Shown here piece after piece: positions 30,058 through 40,258 of a stretch of 64,000 nt of DNA. Within the stretch, counting starts at the first letter, position 1. Each line of letters opens with the position of its first letter. The position numbers and the translations under genes were made by a program. The notes under the pieces are model-generated. The model searched no databases. It was not told the DNA's origin and worked only from the letters and a program-made list of their open reading frames with translations. The stretch lies in NCBI GenBank assembly GCA_946184615.1, contig CAMHFN010000006.1:1-64000 (forward strand), written 5' to 3'. Source of the stretch: an uncultured Bacteroidales bacterium. GTDB taxonomy: Bacteria > Bacteroidota > Bacteroidia > Bacteroidales > F082.

Positions 30058-30609
30058 ATGGACTTAAACAGTATTATCGGAGCGTTGACCGCTGGTAGCG
30101 CCGTCAACGACATGGGCAAACAATTCAACATGAACGGCAACCAGGTGAACTCGGTTATCAACGCCGCTCTTCCAACCCTCATCGGTGCCATGCAGAAAAA
30201 TGCAGCCACTGAAAGTGGGGCTTCCTCACTGGCTGGTGCCTTGGCAAGCCATCTGGGCGATGGCATCAATCTGAGCAGTGCTGGCCTTACCGACGGAGGT
30301 AAGATATTAAACCATATCTTGGGAAATGATTCCGGCGCTGTCTTTTCCGCTTTGGCCAAGAAGACAGGTACCAACAGCAACCAAGTTGGTGGTATTTTAT
30401 CTGCCATTGCCCCGATGTTACTTGGCTTGTTGGGTCAAGGACAAAAGAGCACAAACACAGGTATCGGTGGATTAGGTGGATTGCTTGGCGGTCTTCTCGG
30501 CGGCAGTGGCAAATCCTCTGGCGGTGGCCTCGGCAGTCTCCTTGGTGGTGCCATGGGTGACAACAACAACAATGGCATCCCCGATATCATCGAGGGATTC
30601 ATGAAATAA
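30058..30609 (+). CDS. DUF937-family protein
   Basis: VNSVINAALPTLIGAMQKNAATESGASSLAGALASH...; Gly/Leu-rich C-terminus (GGLLGGLLGGSGKSSGGGLGSLLGGAMGD). Confidence 0.75.
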   Translation: MDLNSIIGALTAGSAVNDMGKQFNMNGNQVNSVINAALPTLIGAMQKNAATESGASSLAGALASHLGDGINLSSAGLTDGGKILNHILGNDSGAVFSALAKKTGTNSNQVGGILSAIAPMLLGLLGQGQKSTNTGIGGLGGLLGGLLGGSGKSSGGGLGSLLGGAMGDNNNNGIPDIIEGFMK

Positions 30610-30644
30610 CGGAGAACGGAAAACTGTAAACGATAAACTGATAA

Positions 30645-31985
30645 ATGGATATTGTCATTGCTGGAGATGGTGAAGTGGGACTGCATCTGGCGGAAGCCTT
30701 GGTGCGCGACAACCATAACATTACTATCGTGGACCCCCACGAGGAATTACTGAAAATGGTGGAGTCGCACAGCGATGTGATGACCATCACAGGCGACTCC
30801 ACCTCCACTTCGGTTCTGCAACGCGCCAACGTAGCAAAATCCGACTTGGTCATTGCTGTGCTACACGATGAGCATATCAACCTGCTCACGGGCATCGTCG
30901 CCAAAAAACTCGGAGCCAAAAAGGTCATCGCACGTGTCAACACCATGGAGAACCTGAGTCCCGAAGTATGGCGCATGTATCAAGATTTGGGCATTGACGG
31001 ACTGCTGTCACCTGAAGATATCGCAGCACAGGAAATCATCTCACTGTTGAAACAGAATGCCTCTCTTGAGACCTACGACTTCTCCGGCGGCAAGCTGAAA
31101 CTCTTCATGGTGAAACTGGAACAAGGCGCTGAAATCATCGGAAAGAGCGTGAGTGAAGTCATCGAAAAGTATCAGCACATCGATTTCCGAGTCGCAGTGA
31201 TACACCGTCGGCAAAACACCTTTATCCCTCAAGATGACACCGTGTTTCAAGTGGCCGACATGGTGTATGTAGTCACGAAACCCCATGCCGTTAAAGACAT
31301 CATCCGTTTGAGTGGCAAGAAGCAGGTCAACATCCATAACGTGATGATTGTGGGTGGAGGACGTGTAGGTCGCATCACCGCCAAAAGGCTCGAAAACGAG
31401 TTGAACATCAAGATTTTGGAGATCAGCAAGGAACGTTGCACCGAACTCACCAACAGCCTTTCCAACGCCTTGGTCGTCAATGGCGATGCCCGCAACCTCG
31501 ACACACTCGAAGATGAAGACATCTCCAGCATGGACGCTTTCATCGCCGTCACCGAAAACACGGAGACCAACATCTTGACGTGCCTACAAGCCAAGGCCTT
31601 CGGAGTGAAAAAGACCATCGCCTTGGTGGAGAACATCGACTACATCGATATCTCACAAAACATCGGCATAGACAGCATCATCAACAAAAAGCTCATTGCC
31701 GCCAGCTACATGGTGCGTTACACCCTGGGTGCCAAGGTCTCCACGATGAAATGTCTCAGCGGCATTGATGCCGACATTGTGGAATTCGAAGTGCGTCAAG
31801 GATCTGGCGTGACCCGCAAGATGATCGGCAAATTGCCCATGCCTTCAGATGCCATCATCTGCGGCATCGTACGCGACGGTGAGAGTTACATCGCCACCGA
31901 CGATTTCGAAATCCAAGCCGAAGATCAGGTGGTGGTATTAGCCTTGCCCAATGCCATCCCCGCCGTTGAACGACTGTTCCATTAA
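30645..31985 (+). CDS. trkA: Trk system potassium uptake protein TrkA
   Basis: IVIAGDGEVGLHLAEALVRDNHNITIVD; duplicated RCK/NAD-binding domain VMIVGGGRVGRITAKRL. Confidence 0.93.
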   Translation: MDIVIAGDGEVGLHLAEALVRDNHNITIVDPHEELLKMVESHSDVMTITGDSTSTSVLQRANVAKSDLVIAVLHDEHINLLTGIVAKKLGAKKVIARVNTMENLSPEVWRMYQDLGIDGLLSPEDIAAQEIISLLKQNASLETYDFSGGKLKLFMVKLEQGAEIIGKSVSEVIEKYQHIDFRVAVIHRRQNTFIPQDDTVFQVADMVYVVTKPHAVKDIIRLSGKKQVNIHNVMIVGGGRVGRITAKRLENELNIKILEISKERCTELTNSLSNALVVNGDARNLDTLEDEDISSMDAFIAVTENTETNILTCLQAKAFGVKKTIALVENIDYIDISQNIGIDSIINKKLIAASYMVRYTLGAKVSTMKCLSGIDADIVEFEVRQGSGVTRKMIGKLPMPSDAIICGIVRDGESYIATDDFEIQAEDQVVVLALPNAIPAVERLFH

Positions 31986-31997
31986 TTCCCCTCCCCC

Positions 31998-33458
31998 ATG
32001 AGTGCCACCGGAAAAACCAGTCTTCCCGTATTACTGCGTGTACAAGGGTTTTTAGTGCTCATTGAGGGGTTCTTTATGCTTACCGTCCTTCCTGTCACCT
32101 ATTTCCATCACGGCATCAACGCTTTCAGCATGCCGTTTGCTGCCCTCATCACGGTGCTTACAGGATTTATTCTATGTTTTTCGACCCGACGGCATAAAAA
32201 AACGCAACTCAACCACCGCGAGGGGGTTATCACCATCTGCCTATCCTGGCTTGTACTCTCGTTGTTCGGCGGACTGCCTTTCCTGCTCAGCAAGAGCGTC
32301 CCTAATTTCACAGACGCTTTCTTCGAGGCCCTATCGGGTTTCACCACCACAGGAGCCACCATCCTCACCCACATCGAAACGGTGCCCAAGGACATCTTGT
32401 TATGGCGAAGCATGACCCAATGGATGGGAGGTTTGGCCATCATCGTCTTTGGGGTGGCTTTGATGCCCCTGCTCGGCATTGGCGGGATGCAACTGTTTAT
32501 GATTGAGATGAATGGCATCAACTATGACAAGCTGCATCCCCGTACCATGCACACAGCGAAAAGGCTGTGGGGACTTTATATCTTCTTCACCTTGCTGGAG
32601 ACCTTATTGCTCCATTTCGGCGACATGGATTGGTTCGATGCCCTCTGCCATTCCTTGACTACGATCTCATCGGGCGGGTTCTCCACCCGTACCAGCAGCT
32701 TGGCCGGCTTTTCCAACTATTCACAGATTGTGGTGATGTGCTTCATGATTCTGTCGGGGTGTAATTTCACGCTGTTGCTCATCGCCCTAGTGCGACGACC
32801 CAAGGCTTTATTGAACAATGAAGAGTTCAAAAACTTTATCTTTAGCATCCTGGGATTTAGTACCGTACTTGCTATCGCCCTGATTTTCATGGTAAAACAA
32901 CCCATTAATAGCGCACTACGCTCCTCCTTCTTCAGCGTGACCTCACTCCTCACCACGACTGGGTTTTTTGTCAGCGACTACACCCTATGGCCTGTGGGGC
33001 TATGGGGCTTACTCCTGCTATTGATGTTTATTGGAGCTTGTTCCGGTTCTACCGCAGGAGGCATTAAAATCATACGGCATCTTATTTTTATCAAGAACGC
33101 ACTTTTGGAGCTAAAGCGCATCCTTCATCCCAGTGCTGTCATTCCTGTGAAAATCAACAGGAAATCCGTGTCCAAAAGTGTGATTATTAAGACGATGACC
33201 TTTGTCTTCCTCTACTTCTTCCTCTTTATCGGAGGCATTGTCATCCTGCTCTCGCTAGGCATTGACTTCAACACCTCCGTAGGTGCCTCCATTGCTTCGC
33301 TGAGCAACCTCGGCACAGGCATCGGACAAGTGGGACCTTGGGGCACCTACGCCTTCTTACCCCAAGTAGCCAAATGGGTACTGATGGTATTTATGTTGCT
33401 CGGACGAGTAGAGATCTTTACTCTTATTTCGATCTTCTCGAAGAGTTTTTGGAAGTAG
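31998..33458 (+). CDS. trkH: Trk-type potassium transporter TrkH
   Basis: DAFFEALSGFTTTGATILTHIE; SWRSMTQWMGGLAIIVFGVALMPLLGIGGMQL; TTISSGGFSTR; GACSGSTAGGIKIIR. Confidence 0.93.
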   Translation: MSATGKTSLPVLLRVQGFLVLIEGFFMLTVLPVTYFHHGINAFSMPFAALITVLTGFILCFSTRRHKKTQLNHREGVITICLSWLVLSLFGGLPFLLSKSVPNFTDAFFEALSGFTTTGATILTHIETVPKDILLWRSMTQWMGGLAIIVFGVALMPLLGIGGMQLFMIEMNGINYDKLHPRTMHTAKRLWGLYIFFTLLETLLLHFGDMDWFDALCHSLTTISSGGFSTRTSSLAGFSNYSQIVVMCFMILSGCNFTLLLIALVRRPKALLNNEEFKNFIFSILGFSTVLAIALIFMVKQPINSALRSSFFSVTSLLTTTGFFVSDYTLWPVGLWGLLLLLMFIGACSGSTAGGIKIIRHLIFIKNALLELKRILHPSAVIPVKINRKSVSKSVIIKTMTFVFLYFFLFIGGIVILLSLGIDFNTSVGASIASLSNLGTGIGQVGPWGTYAFLPQVAKWVLMVFMLLGRVEIFTLISIFSKSFWK

Positions 33459-33459
33459 G

Positions 33460-35544
33460 TTATTTCACTACCTTAAAGACGACGGGCAGTGCTTCATTGC
33501 CATTCTCGAAGTGATACATGACATCACTCTCTCCATAGACGTTGGTACTCAGCGTCATCACGTAAGTCTTTCCAGAAGAGAACACCTTGAAGAACTTCGT
33601 ATCTTCTTCAGAGATTTCAGTGGCATCGGTCACGGTACGGGAGACCAACGCTTCATTCTCCGAAACCGCTTCTTCCAAAGTTTGTCCAGCCTTCACCTCA
33701 TACACATTCACTTCATACTCCACATAATCCCCTTGGGCAACATCCTGGACAGGAGTCCAAGAGACAGGGAACGACTTGGCTTTCTTTACTTCAGGCACTG
33801 TTACGGGAATCTGGCAATTTGCCGGGTCATAGATATCATCGCCTGTGCGGTTCAGCGGGGCTTTCCATTGCGGTGTAGTGCAAGCTGGAGCCTCCGGATC
33901 GTCACCCCATTGGAAGAAGACTCCGTTGGAATACATATAGTGTTCCTCCACGAAGTCACGCGAGACGGTGTCGTGGACGTGTTCAGCAACCATTTCGTTG
34001 ACGTAAAAAACGGTATCGGCAATCTGGTATTGCCAATATTCAGCTGTGTAGAAACTCGACAATTGCAAATAGTAGAGGTTACCTTGTTCCAGCTTGGAGC
34101 CCCACCCTTTAAGCGTACGGTTGACCAACTCATGACTATCCATTTTGTTGTAGCGCTCCGGCAGTTCTTCCACGGTCTCACTGAGTATCGGTTCGTACGA
34201 GGTGATGCTATCAATGTCGCCATCAATATAATCATACACTTCAATGGCATAGGAAACATCTTTCAATGCTTCGTGTCGCAAAGGCATGAAGCTCATTTCT
34301 AAATCATCTGTCATCGGGACGGTATAGTAGCCGTCGCTTTCCACATAACGGCGTTTTGGCGTAGGCACATACTGTCTTTCCTCAGGATAGGCTTCTACGA
34401 GACTGGCCACGGTGGCTGCGTCTTGGATAAAACCAGCGAGGTATTGCTCTTTCATCTCCTCAATAATGGTTGCCAAATCCGATTCTTCTTCGACACCGCC
34501 TTCCCACAAGGTCATGCCCTCCACGCCTTCACTTTCGTCATCTTCATCGCTTTCATCGTCCACCGTATAACCATACGTTCTGGTTGTGTAGACTGAAGAG
34601 TTCATCATTCCACTATAGGCATTGTCGGCATAACCCCAGAAGAAGGGCATGGGCTGGCTTTTACCATCATTGGCGATGATGTAGTCGTCCGTTGACCTGC
34701 TGGACATGATTTTCTCAGCCTGCACCTGGGCCACATAGAGGGCTCCTCTTTCCAACTGCACCTTGACATCACGCAAGGTATCGAGTACGATAAAGGTGTT
34801 GTTGCGCACCTCTGCCGAGAAGACGGTTGGGTTATACTTGATGGCATCCTGATAGTTCTGGCCATACAACACTTTCACTACCTTAAACATATATTTAAAG
34901 CGGCTTCTATTGGTAGCACAGTTGGAAATGACAGGCGTCCACAAGAAATTGATTTTCCGAGCAGGGGTCACCACCATCGTTCCATTCAAAGCCATCTGTG
35001 CACCGGCCAAAGGAGACACCAATTCGGGGGCGGAGCCTGAATAGCAGAGGTCGAATGTAGGACACGGTCCGATGGTAAGGTTGTTCGACCGCTCCCGGTC
35101 TTCCCAAAGGTAGATGTCCATGCAGAGTTGATAGGTACCTTCAGGCATCTGTTGTGCACCGATAGGATTATCCAGGACATTGGTTTGCAAACGTTTGTTC
35201 CGTAATTGTGTAATCAATTCATCCCTACCCATCATGTTGACTCCGTTTTGAAGATGAATTTTCTCCGTTGGAAACGAGCCCGGTTTGGTGTGGAAATAGT
35301 ATTCTTGTTTGGTTGTGACTGAGAAGTCCATATCATAAAAGATGTCTATACCTTCGCTTCCAGCACCGTTCACAACAAACTGTACGTTGAAGTAGCGGAA
35401 CGGATCATCCAAATAGTTGGTCGCTGCCGTTGGCAGGTTGGACACCCTTTGGGTTACTATCACCTGAACGGTCTGTGCCGATACGGTCGTAAGTCCCGTA
35501 ACTAGAGTAACCACCAAAACTAAAATTCGAAGAATGCGTTTCAT
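33460..35544 (-). CDS. Secreted protein of unknown function (TANFOR-like N-terminal domain)
   Basis: Signal peptide MKRILRILVLVVTLVTGLTTVSAQ; VQVIVTQRVSNLPTAATNYLDDPFRYFNVQF; acidic stretch DDESDEDDESEGVEG. Confidence 0.5.
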   Translation of the reverse strand: MKRILRILVLVVTLVTGLTTVSAQTVQVIVTQRVSNLPTAATNYLDDPFRYFNVQFVVNGAGSEGIDIFYDMDFSVTTKQEYYFHTKPGSFPTEKIHLQNGVNMMGRDELITQLRNKRLQTNVLDNPIGAQQMPEGTYQLCMDIYLWEDRERSNNLTIGPCPTFDLCYSGSAPELVSPLAGAQMALNGTMVVTPARKINFLWTPVISNCATNRSRFKYMFKVVKVLYGQNYQDAIKYNPTVFSAEVRNNTFIVLDTLRDVKVQLERGALYVAQVQAEKIMSSRSTDDYIIANDGKSQPMPFFWGYADNAYSGMMNSSVYTTRTYGYTVDDESDEDDESEGVEGMTLWEGGVEEESDLATIIEEMKEQYLAGFIQDAATVASLVEAYPEERQYVPTPKRRYVESDGYYTVPMTDDLEMSFMPLRHEALKDVSYAIEVYDYIDGDIDSITSYEPILSETVEELPERYNKMDSHELVNRTLKGWGSKLEQGNLYYLQLSSFYTAEYWQYQIADTVFYVNEMVAEHVHDTVSRDFVEEHYMYSNGVFFQWGDDPEAPACTTPQWKAPLNRTGDDIYDPANCQIPVTVPEVKKAKSFPVSWTPVQDVAQGDYVEYEVNVYEVKAGQTLEEAVSENEALVSRTVTDATEISEEDTKFFKVFSSGKTYVMTLSTNVYGESDVMYHFENGNEALPVVFKVVK

Positions 35545-35577
35545 ATCAAGATTTGTTTTTATAATTCTGAATTGTTG

Positions 35578-37521
35578 TTATCTTTTGTGAGTCTTAATCA
35601 GACGGGAAGCGAAACTATAGCTGTACTCCAGCATGAAGCGCACATCGGTATTGACAGCTACGTGTTGGCCTATGATGATATTGTCGCTATAATTACTCAC
35701 AGCGAGGTAAAGGGACGCATTATGGCGATCCTTGTAGTTCAGCGAAGCGCCCACGCGAGCTGCAACAGAGAGGTCGCGCGTCATTTCGGTACTTGCTTCT
35801 CTGCCGATACGGCGGGCGAGATAGCTCAAGACATGTTTTTCTGCATCCGACAAATCTTCTTCCTCTTTATCAATGCTATAAGCCATCACCAACCTGGCAT
35901 AACCCGAAAGCGTCATGTCTTCCTTTTCAACAAAGTTATACCGCGCACCCCCTGAGAGGCAGTGGGAATTATAGCTATTGCCTATAGAGCGTGACAGGGA
36001 GTAGTCGTAATTGGCATCCAGCGAGAGTCTCGAACTGGCAAGATACACTTCATAGCCGAGACCATAACTCGTGGTAGTGACATCGAAACTCATCCCTTCC
36101 ATCAGTTTGTTCAGGTTCTTGTTCTGCAATAAATTGAAATTCAAGCTGAAGGTATGGTCGTTATCAAGTGACAACGTGTAGCTGGGTGTGACATCCAAAG
36201 AATGGGTGATTTGGTTAATGCGAACCTCTTCTGGAATCTCCATCACTCCGTCAAACTGATTCTGCGTCACGGCATTGTACAAGACATCCAAGCCCACATT
36301 TTCACCAAAGAAGTTGCTCCAACTAACGGTATAGGAACCCACTTGATTGGTGAATAGCTGTTTCTTATCCAAATTGTCACGTTGCAGATAGCCATTCAAA
36401 CTCAGGAAGGCGGTATTGCTAAACATGGAGGCAGAAATATTGCCACCGAACGTCTGGGCATTTTGGTTAAATCCGTTGGCGCCTAAGGACGTATAGTCGG
36501 GTTGCACAAAACGATAAGTGAGTGTGGCGGAGACGGGCTTGAAGTTCAAATTCAACAAAGCATCACCCGCAAAACGGAGCTCACTGCCATAACGGGGATT
36601 GTACAACTTGGGCTTTCTCAACATACCCATAAGTTTGTTGGCTACGGCTGCTCCACTTCCTCCTTTCATCTCCATCTCCGCACGTGCAACATCAGGGGTA
36701 AACAAACTGGCTCCCAGGTTGGCCTCAAACAACACGTTTTTACCAATGGTGAAATGTCCTTTCATACCCAAGGCCAGATTCTCTTTTCCTTTAACTGTTG
36801 AGTCACGCACAAACAAGGTAGTGTCCATCATATCGTACATATACCACTGGGCAGGCAAGCTAGCGGTGTCGTCAACAGCATGTAGAAAGCTGAAATCCAC
36901 ATAGTTACGTAGACTACCGATAGCCATGTGAGCTGCATAGGCTTTACGTTCGAAATGCGGGAACGTAGTGTATGCCACATTGTTCAAGCCGAGCAACGAG
37001 TCGGAAAGGTATTGAATGGCATCGCGGTCATCGAGTTTCGTACGGAAGGTCGTGGCATGGTTGAAATTACCGTAGAAGCCTCCAAAACGGAACTTGTCAC
37101 CTTTATATTCCATACCTACACCATCGAAAGAAATGCCGTTATACGTGTAGTTGGAAAAATTCATACAGGCCGTACCGAAATAAAAGGTGAACTTTTTCCA
37201 TGTAGGTCTGAAATTTAACGTGAATGTCGGATTGGAAAAACTGAACTGTTCGGCACTCACATTAATCAAATTGAGACTCATCGGAATGCTGATACCATAA
37301 AGGTTAAAGGTCATATCAGCATAGGCTACGGCCGAAAACGGTGAGTTGTAATGCAAATCGGCGTTATTCCACGATGAGGTAATTTGGGTTCCAACCGTAC
37401 CCGAAACCGTCAACGGGTCAACGATGGTGTGACGTTCTGATTCCTGTGCCATCGAAGTCAACGGAAGGCCGAGCAACAACGAAAAACAAAGGAAATTCAA
37501 GAGAAGTATACAACGTTTCAT
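35578..37521 (-). CDS. Putative outer-membrane beta-barrel protein
   Basis: Signal peptide MKRCILLLNFLCFSLLLGLPLTSMAQ; alternating aromatic beta-strand pattern; adjacent to and co-directional with 33460-35544. Confidence 0.5.
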   Translation of the reverse strand: MKRCILLLNFLCFSLLLGLPLTSMAQESERHTIVDPLTVSGTVGTQITSSWNNADLHYNSPFSAVAYADMTFNLYGISIPMSLNLINVSAEQFSFSNPTFTLNFRPTWKKFTFYFGTACMNFSNYTYNGISFDGVGMEYKGDKFRFGGFYGNFNHATTFRTKLDDRDAIQYLSDSLLGLNNVAYTTFPHFERKAYAAHMAIGSLRNYVDFSFLHAVDDTASLPAQWYMYDMMDTTLFVRDSTVKGKENLALGMKGHFTIGKNVLFEANLGASLFTPDVARAEMEMKGGSGAAVANKLMGMLRKPKLYNPRYGSELRFAGDALLNLNFKPVSATLTYRFVQPDYTSLGANGFNQNAQTFGGNISASMFSNTAFLSLNGYLQRDNLDKKQLFTNQVGSYTVSWSNFFGENVGLDVLYNAVTQNQFDGVMEIPEEVRINQITHSLDVTPSYTLSLDNDHTFSLNFNLLQNKNLNKLMEGMSFDVTTTSYGLGYEVYLASSRLSLDANYDYSLSRSIGNSYNSHCLSGGARYNFVEKEDMTLSGYARLVMAYSIDKEEEDLSDAEKHVLSYLARRIGREASTEMTRDLSVAARVGASLNYKDRHNASLYLAVSNYSDNIIIGQHVAVNTDVRFMLEYSYSFASRLIKTHKR

Positions 37522-37641
37522 GGCAAGAATTTTTTGTTATCAATTGTAATCTTTCTGCAATAATACAAATTAAAAGGATTCATTTTGTATTTTTTCAAAA
37601 AAAATGTATTTTTGTATTCTGTTTTATTTGAAAAAACAACC

Positions 37642-38403
37642 ATGATATTCTATTTCTCCGGTTGTGGCAACAGCCGCCACATAGCCGAAACGCTGTCCAA
37701 CAAGCTCAACGATACTCTGGTCTTCATTCCCGAAGCCGCACGTAACAACCATTACAACTATACTTTGGCTGAAGGCGAACTATTGGGGTTTGTGTTTCCT
37801 GTCTATTCTTGGGCTCCTCCTCGATTGGTACTCGATTTTGTGAAGCAACTCCAACTATCACCCAAACCCGAATATGTGTATTTCGCCTGCACTTGTGGTG
37901 ACGAGTGCGGTCAAACAGAGAAGATCTTCCGCAAAGCCTTACAAGAAAAGGACTGGGGGCTGTCAGCCTGTTTCAGTCTCCAGATGCCCGAGACCTATAT
38001 TGCCATGGGCAGCTTCAAGCTCGACACCGAAGAAAACGCCCGGAAAAAAATCGTGGCTGCCGATACTACCTTGACCCAAGCCCTTCCACGTTTGCTCAAC
38101 AGGGAACATTTTTCAGAAGTCCATGTAGGTGGTTTTGCTTGGTTGAAAAGTCATCTAATCAATTCGGGATTCAACAAATACGCCACCGATGACCGCAAAT
38201 ACCACGCTACCGAAAAATGTATCGGTTGTGGCAAGTGCGTGGAAGTCTGTCCCTTGAAGAACATCACTCTGGAGGACGGCCATCCGAAATGGAACGGCCA
38301 CTGCACGATGTGTATGGCCTGCTACCACTATTGTCCTACCAACGCCATCCAATACGGAAAGGAGACAGAGGGAAAGGGACAATACTACTTTGGGATGATA
38401 TGA
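37642..38403 (+). CDS. EFR1-type flavodoxin-ferredoxin protein
   Basis: MIFYFSGCGNSRHIAETLSNKL; two 4Fe-4S motifs CIGCGKCVEVCPLKNI and CTMCMACYHYCPTNAI. Confidence 0.88.
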   Translation: MIFYFSGCGNSRHIAETLSNKLNDTLVFIPEAARNNHYNYTLAEGELLGFVFPVYSWAPPRLVLDFVKQLQLSPKPEYVYFACTCGDECGQTEKIFRKALQEKDWGLSACFSLQMPETYIAMGSFKLDTEENARKKIVAADTTLTQALPRLLNREHFSEVHVGGFAWLKSHLINSGFNKYATDDRKYHATEKCIGCGKCVEVCPLKNITLEDGHPKWNGHCTMCMACYHYCPTNAIQYGKETEGKGQYYFGMI

Positions 38404-38446
38404 ATTTTGTTGGTTATCAATAATATAACCACACAAAACCCCTGCC

Positions 38447-38659
38447 ATGAAAAAGTTCGTTCTTTATTTTCTGTTGCTGTTGGTTATTCCAGCAACCGCC
38501 CAGTCTAGTCTTTTCGGGAAACGCTCCCACCATCGTTCACCAGCCCCAACCGAACAGTATCATCCTAGACCGATGATTCAAACCGGACATCATAAACATC
38601 ATGCTCCTCGTCACCAAGAAATCGGGATACTTCCTGATCGACGAAGTCTTTACTTTTGA
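38447..38659 (+). CDS. Small His-rich secreted protein, possibly frameshifted
   Basis: Signal peptide MKKFVLYFLLLLVIPATAQ; HHRSPAPTEQYHPRPMIQTGHHKHHAPRHQE; another frame continues with coding-like sequence to 38702. Confidence 0.4.
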   Translation: MKKFVLYFLLLLVIPATAQSSLFGKRSHHRSPAPTEQYHPRPMIQTGHHKHHAPRHQEIGILPDRRSLYF

Positions 38660-38761
38660 TGCTTCGAAAAAAGAGCTTTATAATTTCATCCGAAATCGGT
38701 GATTTGTTGAAGATTATTTTTATTTTTGTAGCGTAATCTATTCAAAAACAAGAATAAAAAC

Positions 38762-40255
38762 ATGAAAAACGAGCTTTTTAAAACACTCGCTTTACTATTG
38801 GTATTTAGTACCACCGCTTGGGCACAGACCGTAATCCCGATGGTTGACGGACAATCCTATATTGAAGATTTTGATTCTGGCACGATGGAAGGGTGGACCG
38901 TGGAGGCTACGGGGGCAGGGACATGGGCCATTATGAATGGCGGTACTTCGAATTCCATGGCTTTCCAAAATGCTGAAACAGGCGACGAGGCCAGGCTTAT
39001 CTCTCCCATTTTTGACATGTCGAGCATTGGCAGCGCCACTTTCAGCTTCAGATACACCATGATGGCGCTTTACCCGCCCTACGATGTACTTACCGTGAGC
39101 TATCGCAGCTCGGAGACCGACCCCTGGCACACCCTCGATAGTTATAGTGTAAGCGACTGGGCGAATGTCTTCGATGCAACCTTCGACTTGCCTGATATTT
39201 CAGCTACGTATCAGATTTCCTTTTTGGGACACAGCAACGGGGGATACTATATTTTTATTGATGACATCGAGATTGCCCCCGCAGGTGGCTGTGCCCGTCC
39301 GATGAATTTGGAAGCCATTGAAGTCACTGCCTTTTCAACCCTGCTTGGATGGTCGACCACTGGCAACGAAGAACGCTGGACTCTTGAGATGAATGGACAT
39401 TCAAGAACCATCGAAACTCAGCCGTTTTTGGTGGAGGGACTGGAACCGCAGACCGAATACACCTTCCGTGTGAAAGCCCAGTGCAATAATGACCTGGAAT
39501 CGGAATGGTCATTCCCTCTAACCATCAAAACGCTCTGCGATGTGATTCTAGTCACCAACGACGAGCCCTATTTTGACGACTTCGAAGGCTCTGAGGAGTT
39601 CGTGTGTTGGCAAGATGAAATCTCTTCCGGTGATGGTGGATGGACGGTCGACCCGGGGTACACTATCCTGAACAACACCGCGTTTTTCATTTGGCTGAAC
39701 GAAGAGGCCCTCCTCTATTCGGCACCGCTGGACATCACCACCGTCACCAACCCGATACTGGAGTTCAAGCACAAACAACCCTTGGAACAAGGTCGCGTGG
39801 ATCAATTGATGGTTGCGTATCGCACCTCACCCAATGAAAACTGGATGGTCTTGGCAAATTACGAAAACGCCACCAATGGTTGGGAGACGGAACGCTTCGT
39901 GCTCCCCAATGCTTCAGCCGAATATCAGATTGGCTTCAACGGAATTTCACACAATGCCAACGGCGTATATGTTGACGATGTGTGGGTTGGCAACCTGGTC
40001 AACGACGGCATCGATGAAACAGCCTCTCTTGTCACCACTGTCAGTCCCAACCCTGCTACCGACAAAGTCCTTCTTCTTGCCAACACGGCAGAAGGCGAAG
40101 TCGTTATTTTTGACTTGTTCGGAAGGATTCTGTCATCAACCAAACTTCACGAAGGCCATGCCGAAGTGAACTTGGATGGATTTGCCCATGGCGTTTACAT
40201 GGCTCGCATTACAAGTGATTTTGGCTCAACTACTATCAAGTTGGTGAAAGAATAA
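38762..40255 (+). CDS. Secreted adhesin-type protein (cleaved-adhesin/MAM-like, FnIII-like) with T9SS C-terminal sorting domain
   Basis: MKNELFKTLALLLVFSTTAWAQ; YIEDFDSGTMEGWTVEATGAGTW; ATYQISFLGHSNGGYYIFIDDIEI; C-terminal VSPNPATDKVLL...HGVYMARITSDFGSTTIKLVKE. Confidence 0.8.
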   Translation: MKNELFKTLALLLVFSTTAWAQTVIPMVDGQSYIEDFDSGTMEGWTVEATGAGTWAIMNGGTSNSMAFQNAETGDEARLISPIFDMSSIGSATFSFRYTMMALYPPYDVLTVSYRSSETDPWHTLDSYSVSDWANVFDATFDLPDISATYQISFLGHSNGGYYIFIDDIEIAPAGGCARPMNLEAIEVTAFSTLLGWSTTGNEERWTLEMNGHSRTIETQPFLVEGLEPQTEYTFRVKAQCNNDLESEWSFPLTIKTLCDVILVTNDEPYFDDFEGSEEFVCWQDEISSGDGGWTVDPGYTILNNTAFFIWLNEEALLYSAPLDITTVTNPILEFKHKQPLEQGRVDQLMVAYRTSPNENWMVLANYENATNGWETERFVLPNASAEYQIGFNGISHNANGVYVDDVWVGNLVNDGIDETASLVTTVSPNPATDKVLLLANTAEGEVVIFDLFGRILSSTKLHEGHAEVNLDGFAHGVYMARITSDFGSTTIKLVKE

Positions 40256-40258
40256 ATT

